A program made the position numbers and the translations under genes. Below, piece by piece: positions 1-12,189 of a stretch of 64,000 nucleotides of DNA. Under the pieces are notes generated by a model. That model was not told where the DNA came from, made no database searches, and saw nothing but the letters and a program-made list of their open reading frames with translations. Source of the stretch: Nicotiana tabacum (lineage: Eukaryota; Streptophyta; Magnoliopsida; Solanales; Solanaceae); the NCBI RefSeq assembly GCF_000715075.1, contig NC_134084.1, forward strand, positions 99,366,411 to 99,430,410, in the 5' to 3' direction. Position 1 is the stretch's first letter. Each line of letters starts with the position of its first letter.

Positions 1-360
1 TTAGGCAAATGATATTACTAATTGGTGTGGCTTGATGAGGGTATACGTTTCAGAAAAGGGAAATGTGATTGAGTTGATGATACTTCATTAGTATTGTGGC
101 ACTCTCTTGTTGGATCGACTGCTGATATTCGAGTTTTCTTGGTGGAACAGAAGTATTATAGGGATGATTGGGTGTTAAAGGTGTGTTGTGTATTCGTACG
201 GTGGAGCTGGGATCGGATATGGTAATTCACGTGCTCTATGGATTTGGAGACTGGGAGTTCTCATAGACAGGTCAGGTCGTGGTTGTGGACCACGTATATT
301 GGTCTTGTGTGATAACTATTGGGGGTTTGGAGACCCGAGTGGATCTTTGTTGCTTGGTAT

Positions 361-800
361 GTTAGATTTTGGATGTGATATTGGGTATAGACTGGTTGTC
401 TCAGTGTTGTGTTATTCTGGGTGGTTGCGCTAAGACAACATGTTAGCTATGCCGGGGATGCCACGGATTGAGTGCCAAGGTTAGACGGATTATGTTCACA
501 GCAAGGTGATTTCATTTTGAAGACCCAGCAGATGGTTGAGAAGGTTTGTCTTTCTTATTTGGCCTTCGTGATGGATGTTAGTGCAGAGACTTCTTCTATT
601 GATTCAGTTCTGGTGGTGAGGGAATTTTTGGATGTGTTTTCTGCTGCTGGGCATGTCATCGGACAGGGTTGTTGATTCCGGTATTGGTTTGGTGTCGGGC
701 ACCGTATCGTATGGCACCGACGTAGTTAAAGAAATTGAAGGAGCAGCTTCAGGAACTCCTTGATAAGGGGTTCATTGGTAGGCCAATATAGATGTGTTTC
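361..800 (+). pseudogene. Protease C-terminus, linker and RT N-terminus remnant (chromovirus pol)
   Basis: About 364-410 reads as a degraded version of the chromovirus protease end (a line equivalent to ILGMDWL). About 440-480 reads AMPGMPRIECQG, the conserved linker ahead of RT. About 590-660 reads VVREFLDVF, the usual start of gypsy RT, and about 700-775 gives APYRMAPT followed by LKEQLQELLDKGFI, the RT thumb-proximal entry motif. In-frame stops and frame changes separate these blocks, so no protein can be made. The catalytic RT block is not recognisable further right. Confidence 0.7.
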
Positions 801-2015
801 TATATCGAGTCGGCTTGGTTGACTCGATTTGTATTGCTGAGGGATGAGTTGATTCAATTGTTATTGAGCTTATTAGTGATCTAGGGAGATCTATGAGTTA
901 CCTTTTCGTGTTGCAAGGCATTGGGAGTTGTTGGTTATAGGCACATATGGTGCAGTTTTATTGGGGTCTCTTAGTGGAGTTCGAGCAGGAGGATATTGCG
1001 TATTGCTCGGCTGATGGAATATCGGTTGTGTCCTTTCAAGTTTGTGTAATGTTATGTCAATTGCTTCGCAGTGGTTATGATGATTTCTTTGGTTCTAGAC
1101 ATCTAATTGCACGTGGTTGTCGATTTGAGCATAGTGACTTGAGGTGTTTCATGTTGGACCAGTGTTTGGATGAGGTCGTCCATTGCAGCGAAGCTATTTA
1201 GAGGTATGATCCTGCGGGATAAATTCATGTGTTCTAGTTCTACGATGTGTGACGGGTTCTCAGTATTGTGTGTGGTGGCACTGGTGAGCTTGCGGTACAG
1301 TTTTTTCATTTGAGTCATTTTCATGATTCGAGTATGTTCGGATTGTTGCTTATTAGTGCACGGATTGCACGAGTTGTGGCTTTAGTTTGTATTGATGTGT
1401 CATGTCACTAGAGTAGTTATGTTGGATTAGATTAGATCGTTGGGATCTATAATGAATACAAACGGATTTGATTTCAGCATGTTGGAAGGATAATATCGAG
1501 GTTCGGCTCAGAAATTTACTATGGTCCTTGCCAAAGGAGAAGTGGCTTCATGAATGGTTGATCTAAGGAATGGTTATGACTTACTGCGTGTTTCAGTTAT
1601 CATTGACAGTATACGAAAGTGTTGGAATGAGGCTTCATTTGATAAGGGGTATTATCGGTATTTGTTTTTTTGGGCAACTGCTGTGATTAGAAGCTATCGT
1701 CACGAGTGTTAGAGTATGTGGTATATCATGTAATGGCATTTGAGTCTGTGAGTATGGTTTGCTACAGCTTGTTCGGGCTTATTCAGAGTATACATGTGAG
1801 ATTCTAATATTGTGGTTGAATTTAGAAGTAGAACTGTGGTTCTAAGGTTTATGGGCTAGGTTGGGTCGTGAAATTTCAGTTACATTGTGTTACCAGACCT
1901 ATATGAGATAGGGTGACGTGGGATCACCCCTGGGTATATGCATGGTAAGGTTTCATAGTGATTTGATGGTTTTCGGAACAACTCAGGGCACGTTCGAGGA
2001 CGAACGTATGTTTAA

Positions 2016-2026
2016 GTGGGGGAGGA
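2016..2026 (+). other. Polypurine tract before the 3' LTR
   Basis: GTGGGGGAGGA directly precedes the LTR start TGTAACG. A purine run in this place is the plus-strand priming site of LTR retrotransposons and confirms the plus orientation. Confidence 0.75.
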
Positions 2027-2729
2027 TGTAACGTCCCGACCAGTCGCTTTGAGCTTTTTCACTTCGCTCACCAGTTCTCAGGAATGACTAGCCCCGTGTG
2101 GTGTATTATGACTTATGAAAATCGCCAGTTTTGGTTTTCAGGGTAATCGAAATGAATTTGGAAGAACAGTTCTCAGTTTGAAACTTAAAATTTGAAAGGT
2201 TTGATAAAGTTTTGACTTGTTAGTATATGATCTCATATTGGAATTTTTATGATTTGGTTAGTTCCGTTAGGTGATTTGGGACTTAGGAGCGTGATCGGAA
2301 TGCATTTTAGAGCCCCGTGGAAGGTTTAGGCTTGAATTGGTGAAATTGGGATTTTGGCATTTTCCGGTTGGTAGGTTAGATTTTGATATATAGGTCAGAA
2401 TGGAATTTCGAAAGTTGGAGTAGGTATGTAGTGTCATTTGTGAAGTGTGTGCAAAATTTCAGGTCATTCGGATGATGTTTGATAGACTTTTTGATCGAAA
2501 GCGGAATTTGGAAGTTTTTGGAATTCTTAGGCTTGAATCCGATGTGATTTTGGTGTTTTGATGTTGTCTTGAGCGTTCCGAAGGTTGGAACAAGTTTGAA
2601 TGATGTTATGGGATACGTTGGCATGTTTGGTTGAGCTTCCGAGGGCCTCGGGTGAGTTTTGGGTTATTGAACGGATCATTTCATGTTGGAAAAAGTTGCA
2701 GAAAAACTTCTGTTGGTGTTGCAGGTTTT

Positions 2730-3060
2730 TGACCTTCGCGTTCGCGATGGATGTCCCGCGTTCGCGAAGGATTAGGATGTGAGGCAGTGGAGTTGGCCTT
2801 CACGTTCGCGAAGGGCTGAGGTCTGTGGTCATCACGTTCGCGAGGGTTTTGCCGCGTTCAGGTAGAGAAAGTGGAATAGCTGGGACCCCAAGGCATTTGT
2901 TCTACACGTTCGCGTAGTAGAGGTCGCGTTTGCGAAGAGGCGAGTCACTTTTGCATCGCGTTCACGAGAAGGTCCTTGCGTTTGCGTAGAAGGAATTTTG
3001 GTCAGTGAAGCTTTGTGTTTCGCGAACGCGGGGGAGCTACCGCGTTCGCGATGAAGAAAA
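2730..3060 (+). repeat. Cluster of CG-rich palindromic motifs (GCGTTCGCGAAGG type) in the LTR
   Basis: About ten close variants of GCGTTCGCGAAGG occur in 330 bp, many containing the palindrome TTCGCGAA or TTCGCG. They are spaced irregularly at roughly 20-50 bp. The variants are mostly CG-to-TG changes, as expected for methylated cytosines. The function is unknown. Confidence 0.8.
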
Positions 3061-4165
3061 TACCTGGGCAGACAGATTATATTTGGAAATCAAGGGTTTA
3101 AATCCACTATCACAAAAATCATTGGAGAGCTCGGGAGAAGGTGAAATTGGAGGATATTTTCGGTGGAGCAATTGGGGTAAGCATTCTTCACTCATATTTG
3201 GTTTAGTTCCATGATTTAGTCTTGAATTTCTTCATTTAATTTGAGAAATTATAGTGAAAATTGTGAAAAATGGAAGAAAGGTTTGAGAATTCTTTTGGGG
3301 ATTTAAATGGGCATTTGATGTCGGATTTTGATGTATTCGATATGTACGAACTCGTGAAAGTGTAAGGATTCTATTGATGTGATTTCTATCAGATTCCGAG
3401 ACGTGGGCCCGGGGGCCGGGTTTGATCAATTTCGGGATTTTTGTTATAAATTGGATATTTTCGAGTGCGCCTTGTTCCCTTAGCATATTTTGATCGTATG
3501 AATCTGCTTTTGGCTAGATTTGGAGCATTCGGAGGCCGAGTCGAGAGGCAAAGGCATCGCGAGCTAGAGTTTGGACCGGATTAAGGTAAGTAATGAATGT
3601 AAATGTTTGTCCTGAGGGTATGAAACCTCAGATTTCACATCGTTGTGCTACTTTGAGGTGACGCACACGCTAGATGATGAGCGTGGGGTCGTGCACCATT
3701 GGGAATTGTGACTTCGTTTGTCCTGTATGATTGTTAAGCCGCGCATTTGATTGAAAACTGTTTGATATCATTATGTTTTGGAAAGTATTATCATGTTTTG
3801 GGCTGAATGCCATATTTGGACCTCGTGCCAACTATTTTGGACCCTTAGGGGATTTTTACTACTATTCCTTACTGTTTTGACTTTATATTAGTGCTCAATC
3901 ATGATTTTTTCTACTCTTTTCATAACTCCGCCATATTTACTCTGTTTTGATATTTTAAATGATATTTTTGAATTGAGCATCATATTTTACTGTTGCCCGA
4001 GTGGCATGAGAGATTTCTGACTGAGTGAGGCTGAGGGCCTGTGTTGTGAGGGTATTATGGGATCGGGTTGCGCACCGCAGTAGTGTGGTATTATTTTATG
4101 ATTATGAGGACGAAGGCCTCATTTATTATCCCACAAGGTGGCTTGATATGAGGCCGAGAGCCTAT

Positions 4166-4359
4166 TTGATTATGCCACGAGATGGCTTGTTATTGCGCTT
4201 GGGTCGTAAGGGGGCCATCCCGGAGTCTGTACACCCTTAGTGAGCGCGGATACCCTGAGTGAGTAATATATTGATTACTCCACGAGATGGCTTGTTGTTG
4301 CGCTTGGGCCGTAAGGGACCCCTCCCGGAGTCTGTACACCCCCAGTGAGCGCAGGTACC
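4166..4359 (+). repeat. Two-copy 89-bp tandem duplication in the LTR
   Basis: Unit 1 (4166-4254) and unit 2 (4271-4359) both run from TTGATTA through CCACGAGATGGCTTGTT and CCCGGAGTCTGTACACCC to a final TACC. They differ at scattered positions, are offset by 105 bp and are separated by a 16-bp spacer. Confidence 0.85.
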
Positions 4360-4377
4360 TAGTATGAGTGATGTGAT

Positions 4378-4550
4378 ATGGCCCGAGGGGCTATTGTTGA
4401 TTTATATTGTCTCCCGAGGGGCGGTTCTTGACTCATGTTATGCCCGAGGGGCTGATTAGAGTAATTGTGAGGTAGCCCGAGGGACAGATTCTGTTGATGA
4501 TATGCCCGAGGGGCGGTATGTGATACATGTTTTCCCCAAGGGGCTCGTTA
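4378..4550 (+). repeat. CCCGAGGGGC ladder in the LTR
   Basis: Six variants of GCCCGAGGGGC occur at intervals of about 30 bp. The core CCCGAGGGGC is a near palindrome. The intervening sequence also repeats loosely (TGAT, CATGTT), so this is a degenerate minisatellite of about 30 bp. Confidence 0.8.
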
Positions 4551-5170
4551 CATTTTCTATCAGTTTTACTCACTATCTTATCTCTCGTTTAAAACTATTG
4601 AAAGTTGTTTTAAAAGGTTTTTACTGAAACTGAGCATGATTTTTTTGAAGTAAATGATTTATGTACTGTGTTGGAAATGTCTTGCTTTTATTGTAGCATT
4701 TTGACGTGGTTTACGTGTTTTCTTACTGCTCAGCTTTCATTTACCTTTATTACTTATTGAGTTGGCGTACTCACATTACTCCTTGTACCTTGTGTGCAGA
4801 TTTAGGTATTTCTAAATCCGGTTGCGGGTGTTGATTGCTCAGTGGCATAGTCATCGGAGTTAGTAGGGTAGTTGCCCGACGTTCTCAACACTGTTTTTCT
4901 CCCTCTTGTCTTCCTTAAACTGTATTTAGTACATTTTTAGACTCTCTGTTATATTTAGACCTTAGTAGATGCTAGTGACTTGTGACACCCCGATGTCGGG
5001 CTTGTATAGTTATTTCGCACTGCTCATTTAGACTTACATTATGAGATATCTGATTAATTAAAGGCTTAAAAATAATTTTTATTGATTAATGGTTAATTCG
5101 GGAGTTGTGTCGGCTGGCCTAGTTTCACGATAGGCGTCATCATGACCAGGTCGGTTTTAGGGTCGTGACA

Positions 5171-5685
5171 CTTTCAAATCTTCCAACTTCGAAAACTTGT
5201 GCCGAAACCAATCAAATCAACTCGTAATGACGCCAAATTTTGTAGACATATCCAAAATGATATAACGGAGCTGTTCCAACTCTTGGAATCGCATTCCCAT
5301 CCCGATATCACAAAAGTCAATTATGGGTAAAACCTCTCCATTTTCTAAACTTCAACTTTTCAAACTTTCGCCGAAATACCTCAAATTACTCTACGGACCT
5401 CCGAATCCGAATCCAGAACTGCGCCTAAATCCAAAATCACCATGCAAAACTGTTGAGATCATCCAAAACCCATTCTGAGGAAGTTTACGCAAAAGCCAAA
5501 TTCCGGTCAAATTCTCACCACTTAAGCTTCCAAAATTAGATTTTTTCTTCCAATTTAACTCTGAATCATCCGTTAACTGAATTCAACCATGCACACAAGT
5601 CAATACTTATATTATGAAGCTATTCCAGACTTTACGCCGCCGAACGGAGCTTGATTTCTCAAAATGTACCGGCCAAGTCGTTACA
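5171..5685 (-). repeat. 5' part of an older chromovirus LTR, reverse orientation
   Basis: Read on the minus strand it starts TGTAACGACTTGGCCGGT at 5685 and continues for 515 bp in an order similar to the first 500 bp of the LTR at 2027-5170. It stops abruptly at the end of that LTR. The likely explanation is an older LTR cut by the chromovirus insertion or by a later deletion. Confidence 0.65.
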
Positions 5686-6037
5686 ATTACTATTCATTTA
5701 CTATATTCTGTCTATTTTCAATTTCAGATAGATGTTGTAGTAGTGTTGTATATATTCTACTAGATGCTCATGCACTTGTGACACCGAATTTTGGGAATCT
5801 AAATTCTTGTCCTCGGTGGTATTTTGTTACGTATGTAGATTTATATTTGACCATATTCGATCATTTAAAATAACATCAGCATTGTATTATAAAATGAACG
5901 ATTTTAGTTATTTATTTTATTATTTATTTCGAGATGTGCTTCGAATTATATATATCGGGGTATAGATTTAATTGTGGGCTTGCCTAACGATAGTGTTGGA
6001 TTCCATCACGGTCTAAGGTGTGAAGTGGGTCGTGACA
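5686..6037 (+). repeat. 3' end fragment of a chromovirus-type LTR
   Basis: The block parallels the last 220 bp or so of the 2027-5170 LTR: TAGATGCT(C)A..., CTTGTGACACC, a GGCTTGCCTAACGATAG stretch like GGCCTAGTTTCACGATAG, and the terminus GGGTCGTGACA at 6037. It begins where the reverse fragment ends, giving a head-to-head junction at about 5685/5686. The left border is approximate. Confidence 0.6.
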
Positions 6038-6444
6038 GTAACTTACACTTTATTTAATACCTCAATACTAATTTTTAAATAAATTTATATTCGCTGAGAC
6101 AGGATTCATGCGCATCGCACATGCCCAAGGCTAGTAGTGGGACAAATTGATAAATGTTTTAAAGGTGATAAGAGAATGGGAATTTAAAAAAAAAAACAGA
6201 AATGCCAGTATTACATTAAACGGTTGAGACTTTTACAAAGTAGCATTGATAACATTAGATAATCTAAAAGATCACAAAGCAAATTAACTAAAAGAACATT
6301 TCATTACCATACAAATGCCATATCAGTGTCTAGAAATTTAATTTAGCGATAGAAGTTTTCAAATTTTAAAAGCAATAATATAGACCTCAAAATCAGCTTC
6401 CGTACCAGCTTTGTGCAAATGGGTCGAACTTACTTGCAATAAGC
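6038..6444. other. Non-coding spacer left of the L1 insertion
   Basis: It is AT-rich, with an A11 run near 6188 and no ORF. Positions 6384-6420 contain a 37-bp sequence whose near copy lies right of the L1 element at 13365-13399, so this is part of the pre-insertion site. I see nothing else here. Confidence 0.5.
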
Positions 6445-6462
6445 AGTAAAAACCCTATTCCA
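6445..6462 (+). repeat. Target-site duplication, left copy (L1)
   Basis: AGTAAAAACCCTATTCCA is exactly repeated at 13328-13345. The A-rich start fits target-primed reverse transcription by an L1 endonuclease. Confidence 0.92.
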
Positions 6463-6542
6463 ACTAGTAGAGCTCCTCTTGAGCTACATTCACATAACTC
6501 TTCACTTCCCCACATTAACCATCTCTTTTTGTTTCTTTCCAG

Positions 6543-8881
6543 ATGCAATTTCCAACCCCCGACCTGGAATCAATTCGTATACCTCCTAAACCACCGAACG
6601 GTTTGAATTCCCAAAACATGAAAATAATACATGAACTGGATAAACCAACCAGTAATTCATCACCTCTTCCCACATCCCCTCCTTCATTCAAGGCCAAACT
6701 CCTAGAACAAAGGGATCATATCGACATAAACACTGACTTCTCAAACCACTTCCCACCCTTTATTGTTGATCAAGACCAAGAGATGACCATTCCCTCTTCA
6801 GAAGAAGGAGGAGGAATTAGCTCGATCATGGTCCATATTTCACCGGAGGATAGACTAAGAATTTATGAATCGTGGAACTTTTCTCTAATCATTAAAATCC
6901 AAGGCAAAAGAACCTTTCACCATATCCTCAAACGTAAAGTACAAGATCTTTGGAAACTACACGAAAACTTCCCACTCATAGACTAAGGGAATGATTATTT
7001 TGTTGTCAAGTTACAAAATGAGGACATTATGATCTCTATTCTTCAAAATGGACAATACTTTGTATTTGGCTACTTCCTATCAATCCAAAGGTGGCAACCA
7101 AATTTTGTAGTAACGGAGGTCACTCAAGCATACTCAGTGGTATGGGTGAGATTACCTCAACCTCCCATAGAATTCTACGTTGGTCAACTGCTACAAAAAT
7201 AGGCAGTGCCATAGAGAGATTCCTTAAGGTGGATGCATGCACTTCATCTTCCTTGAGAGGAAGATATGCTAGGCTCTGTATAGAGTTACCCTTAGGAGTT
7301 CCACTTTTAAAATTTATCTACATTGGCACTCATAAACAGACCATTCTCTACGAGGATGATCATTTTGTATGCAAAAATTGTGGTAGATTAGGACACCTAA
7401 CAAAAAATTGCTCCGTAATTTTGAATATTAAAGAAGTTGCTAAGGAAATACAACCCCAGAATCCCCAAGTCAGTGAATGTACCCCAACTCCATCCAATGA
7501 TTGGCATACAGTATCCTTTTCAAGGAACAAAAAGAAGCAGAATCAAAGAAAAGGCAAGGCAGACACCTCCATCAATCAAGATCCTAGTATTGAGGTAAAA
7601 TTATTCTATGTTGTCACATGTAAGTATTTAATCATCAAAAAATTAAAATACATTGCTAAAAATTCTCTAGTTGGCTCATCAAATTACACTTCAACTACTA
7701 CTAATGATCCTCTAATCTCTGAAACCAAGGAGCATAAAAATATTTTCACTAGCAAAAACTGCTTCTCTAGCCTTAGTTCAGAAAACCATCAAATGATTTT
7801 AGACAACACCACCCAACAAACCAACTTTTCCTCAATAAACCTGGTTTGCATGAACCCATCCCACGCTGCAAAACAAATGCATGCACCTGAAATTTCACTA
7901 AAGGACAAAAATGGTACCCCTATATCTAACACAATTATTAACTACAATAATACCTTATTAACCGACACAAGGCATCTTAATACCAGTAATAACAAGCCTA
8001 CAAACACTACTCAGCCAACCAATGTCTAAATTAGTCTAGATATTCGGCATGTTCAACCACTAACGGCCAAGAACTCCATAGACAACACCCATTTGTCTAA
8101 CACCTTGGGATATGTGCCCAAACAAATCCATGCAAATCCCCTATTAAACCTAGCACGCTATCTGCTTCAGATTGCATGCAAATTGAAACAATCATTCCAT
8201 GCCCTCACCCCTCAGACCCTTGAAACCCTATCTATAATCCTCTCCACAATGCCCAGAATCGCTCTCAACCCAATGAGGAGGTACAGGCTAATACAAATCT
8301 TAAGAAATCATCATCCAACCACTATGAATAATCTCCCTCCCCCCTTCCCTCCTCATCATCAAAACCTTCCTCTCTTCTATGCTCAACCCCCACTCCCCCA
8401 GGATCATCACCCAACATCTTGGTTGGAGCTGGGACTAATGGGGAGGGCAGTTTCACTCCAACTCAACCTAAATGGCCAAGAAAGCATAATTCTAATCCAA
8501 AACCCATAGTTTCTTGCTCAACTAGTAGCTGAGGGTCTACACCTAGCAATGAACAACTATATGAACCAAATTCGGGCCAACAACATAATGCAACCCCTAG
8601 CCCCAGGCATGAACAACAATCTTCTCCAAAACATGCATGCCCAGTGGAATTTTCCACTCCCATTCAATCAGAACCCTTACCTACCTCAGAATATGGGCCT
8701 AGACCTTCCTTTCTTCTCACCCCAAGAACTAACTGCTCTGAACCCAGTCCTGATGGTTTGGGATCCAATGGTTCTCAACCAACAACCACAAATGCCCATG
8801 AATGTGGGGAACATGGAGCAGCAACCTCCACAACCACCCATTCCCCAAGAGGAAGAAAATCAGATGGGGAAGAGATGGTAG
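6543..8881 (+). pseudogene. L1 ORF1 (gag-like, DUF4283 plus CCHC zinc knuckle), broken
   Basis: ORF1 proteins of plant L1 elements bind element RNA. The ATG at 6543 opens a frame to a stop at 6984-6986, where the DUF4283-like part is under way (ISPEDRLRIYESWNFSLI, then LKRKVQDLW). The domain continues past the stop (VVTEVTQAYSVVWVRLPQPP), then shifts frame into 7200-8029 (FLKVDACTSSSLRGRYARLC). The zinc knuckle CKNCGRLGHLTKNC (C-x2-C-x4-H-x4-C) lies at about 7371-7412. After it the protein turns Asn-, Ser- and Thr-rich, then Pro/Gln/Asn-rich (8549-8881). At least one frameshift and three stops are present. The C-terminal limit is uncertain. Confidence 0.8.
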
Positions 8882-9144
8882 ATCAGGTAGATCTAATAGG
8901 AGAATCGATAGTTGAATCATCAAACCTAGACGAAGTCAAGGTCTTTCTCTTCAAGGAGATGAGAGAGAAGAGGCTTATTCTAGCCTGCCCAAATTCACTC
9001 TTCAAATGTACAATGGACATTCGTCCACCTCAGGATCCCACAATAGGGAAGAATGCAATGATCCTAGTGCCAAGCCTGAGAAGGAATCTAGTATTCTGGG
9101 CAAGAAACCTAGTGAATGGTCACCAGCAACCCCAACTCCTCCCC

Positions 9145-9860
9145 ATGAATCGTGCTAAGACTATCATTATATGGAACATTAGGTAAGGCAGCAACGACGA
9201 CTTCAAAATGAACTTCCACGAGTTGATCAATACTCATCATCCATGCATGGTCACTCTTCTTGAAACTAGGATGACCTCGCATTGCAGCCTCATGCATGAA
9301 TTTGGCTTCTCTGACATGATCGAGGTCCCTTCTGAGGGTCAATCAAGAGGGTTGGCTGTGTTATGGGACATAACTATGGTCAACGTGCACAACTTTGTTA
9401 GAAGGAACAATAAGATACATCCATAATTGAGGTACCTCCAATTCGTCACTCTTGGCTTTTTCGTCTATATATGCTAGTACTAAAGTTAATAAAAGAAGCT
9501 TAATATGGGATAATATATGTGACATTTTTGATAACTACAAAGGCCCTTGGCTTTTGGGGAGGACTTCAATGATGTCTTACATGCTAATGAAAAATGGGGT
9601 GGTAATCCAGTCAATAAGAATCGTGCCTCAAAAATTTGGAATAGGATTAATTAGTGTAATCTTATAGACTTAGGCTTCAAAGGGCCAAAATATACTTGGT
9701 CAAACAATAGAAAATTTTATTCGAATCGTATTATGGAAAAATTGGACAAAATCTTTACAAATGACTCTTGGATCAACCTCTTCCCCAAAGCTAGTGTTGC
9801 TCACCTCCTAAAAACTCACTCTGATCATAACCCCCATCAAACTAGAATTACACCCTAAAA
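9145..9860 (+). pseudogene. L1 ORF2 N-terminus: endonuclease domain, broken
   Basis: The ATG at 9145 opens with IIIWNIR followed by a stop codon where the family has the conserved Asn-x-Arg-Gly turn. Then come LLETRM (9253-9275; the metal-binding Glu of the exonuclease-endonuclease-phosphatase fold), RGLAVLWD (9349-9370), a degraded GGDFND segment near 9555-9570 and a terminal SDHNP (about 9820-9834). The enzyme would nick target DNA to prime reverse transcription. Several stops and frame changes are present. ORF1 sequence runs into this start with no clear spacer. Confidence 0.75.
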
Positions 9861-10318
9861 GTAGTTATAATCTCCCTCGGCCTTTTAGGTTAGAAACATT
9901 TTGGACGGGCCATCCAGAGTTTGCATCTATAGTAAAAAATAGCTGGGACAATAAAGTTTTTACTGAGGCTGCAAATTCCTTTAAAGTTTTCATTATTAAA
10001 TGGAATAAAATCACCTTTGGTAACCTATCTAAAATGAAGAATAAGCTGTTAGCCAGGATTAATAGTATCCAAAATTCTAAAGCATATGGTCATAGTGAAT
10101 TCTTGACCAATCTAGAGGCTAACCTCAAATTTGATTTTAATAATTGTCTCCGGATGGAAGAAGACTATTGAAAACTCAGAGCTAGAATCAATTGGCTTAA
10201 CGACGATGATTGTAACTCTAAATTTTTCCACATAAGTGCCACAAACAATAGACGGATTAATAAAATCATTTCTTTTAAAGACTCTGAGGGGAATTGGATA
10301 GATGACCCTTCAAAAATT

Positions 10319-11769
10319 ATGGACCATACTATCTCTTATTTCCAAGATATCTTTAGGACAAATCATATGTCCTCCAACTGGAATGAAATAAAAAATGATA
10401 CTGCTAGTCACAGCTTAATTGATCTATCTTCCTTAGATAGCCCTTTAAATATCAACGAAATAAGAACAACCATTTTCTCTTTTAAACCTAATAAATCTCC
10501 TGGTCAGGATAGTTTACATTCCTTCTTTTTTCCAAAAAATACTGGCATGTGATCAACAAATTAGTGATCAATCTCTACCATGAAGCTTTTGAATTATGAT
10601 CTCTGCAAGATGCGATAAATGACACATACTTGGGCCTCATTCCAAAGATTCCAAATGCCAACAATCTAAAAAACTTCTGCCCTATAGGTTTTTGGAATAC
10701 AATATACAAAGGAATCACAAAAATCATAGCAAATAAATTAAAGTCTTTCCTAGCCAAAATTATCAGTCCCTACCAATCTAGTTTCCTTAAGGATAGAAGA
10801 GCTAGTGATAATGCAATTGTTATCCAAGAGCTTATTTTAAGAATGAACAAATATGAAAGCTCTAAATCAAATATAATCCTAAAAATAGACCTTAAAAAGG
10901 TTTTTGACTGCCTAGAATGGTCATTTATTTATAGAACTCTTTGCCATTTTAAGTTACCCCCCAAGATCCTAAAGCTCATAATGACTTGTGTGACGACCAG
11001 TAGAATCTCCGTTCTAGTAAATGGTAATACTAACTCATACTTCACTCCTAGTAGGGGTATAAGACAGGGTGATCCACTATCCCCATATATCTTTATATTA
11101 TGTATGAACATGCTCTCTACTCAAATTTCCTATATGGTAGACATCAATTTGTGGTCCCAAATAAAACTTGGCAAAGACAAATACCCAATTTCTCACCTAT
11201 TCTATGCAGACGACCTAACTCTAATGTGTAACATAGATAGGAGTTCTCCTACAACCATTCACTCATGCCTTACTCACTTCTGCTCCTTATTGGGCCAAAA
11301 AGTAAATTATCTAAAATCAAAAATAGTTGTATCTAAATACTGTCCAACAACTACATCTATTTACCTATCTAACCTATTTGGCATCAAAACTAGTAGGTCT
11401 TTTGAAAAGTATTTGAGTTTCCCAATAACCAATAACAAGCCTAAATCATCGGACTATCAATTTATTCTGGATAACATGAATAAGAAACTAGCCCTTTGGA
11501 AATCGAATTTCCTTAATATAGCAGGTAGAGCAACCCTAACAAAATATGTGCTAAATAGCTTGCCAAACCATGTTATGCAATATAATATGCTACCCTCTAA
11601 CATTCTCAAACACATTGATAAGATTCAAAGAAACTTCTTATGGGGTACCACAAATTGTAAAAAGAAACTTCATTTAATTAACTGGAAAACTGTTTGCTCA
11701 CCAAAAGACCAAGGAGGTTTAGGTATTCAGGCAGCAAAAGATAAAAATATGGTTAACTTAGCAATCTAG
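10319..11769 (+). pseudogene. L1 ORF2 reverse transcriptase domain
   Basis: It has RT motifs in L1 order: FKPNKSPGQD (about 10486), LIPKIPNANNLKNFCPI (10636), KIDLKKVFDCLEW (10882), the block 2A GIRQGDPLSPYIF (11057), the catalytic FYADDLTLM (11200-11226), then WGTTNCKKKLHLINWKTVC and GGLGIQ. The 379-codon stretch from 10630 is open. The first part, 10319-10552, is separated by a stop and a short gap. The catalytic YADD is intact, so decay has been modest in this domain. Confidence 0.9.
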
Positions 11770-12189
11770 CCTGGAGATTAATCCAACAAAATCAATCACC
11801 TTGGGTATCTACCCTATCTTCCTTGTATGGTCATAACTCAAATACAAAGACTAGCTCCTTTGTTTGGAAATATATTGTCAAAGGTTGGGAAGTATGTCAC
11901 AAGGGTACAAACTGGATTCCCAATACCAACTCTAACCTAGGTGTTTGGGACTCAAATTGAATTCCTCACTTCTTTAACCTTAGATCATTTCTAATAGGTC
12001 CTCTCACAAAAGAATCTATTAATCTCCCAATACGGGATATTTGGGTTAAAAACAATTGGGACTTTGGAAAATTACCCTTCACCCTCCCTGACTCTTTAAA
12101 CTAGGGACATAACCTATTGGGCCTTGTCCAGTGACGGTAAATTCACTTCGAGGAGTTGTTATAACCTTTTAAATTCTACCAACCTTTCT

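Larger units (their letters stand above)
1..2026 (+). mobile_element. Decayed internal (pol) part of a Del/Tekay-like Ty3/gypsy chromovirus
   Basis: This is the 3' part of the internal region of an LTR retrotransposon; its 5' LTR and gag lie left of the window. Chromovirus protease and RT-start residues are readable at about 361-800. The rest of pol, up to a purine tract at 2016-2026, has too many stops and indels to follow. It ends directly against the LTR at 2027, which fixes the orientation as plus. The lineage is inferred from the LTR start TGTAACG, the LTR length above 3 kb and the protease-RT linker. It is an old, non-functional copy. Confidence 0.75.
2027..5170 (+). repeat. 3' LTR of the chromovirus (3144 bp)
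   Basis: It starts TGTAACGTCCCGACC directly after a polypurine tract and ends GGGTCGTGACA, so it has canonical TG...CA ends. The length fits Del/Tekay LTRs. Inside are three repeat zones: a cluster of TTCGCGAA-type motifs (2730-3060), an 89-bp tandem duplication (4166-4359) and a CCCGAGGGGC ladder (4378-4550). The 5' LTR is outside the window, so neither the TSD nor the LTR divergence can be read. The ORFs inside are short and unlike any protein I know. Confidence 0.85.
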
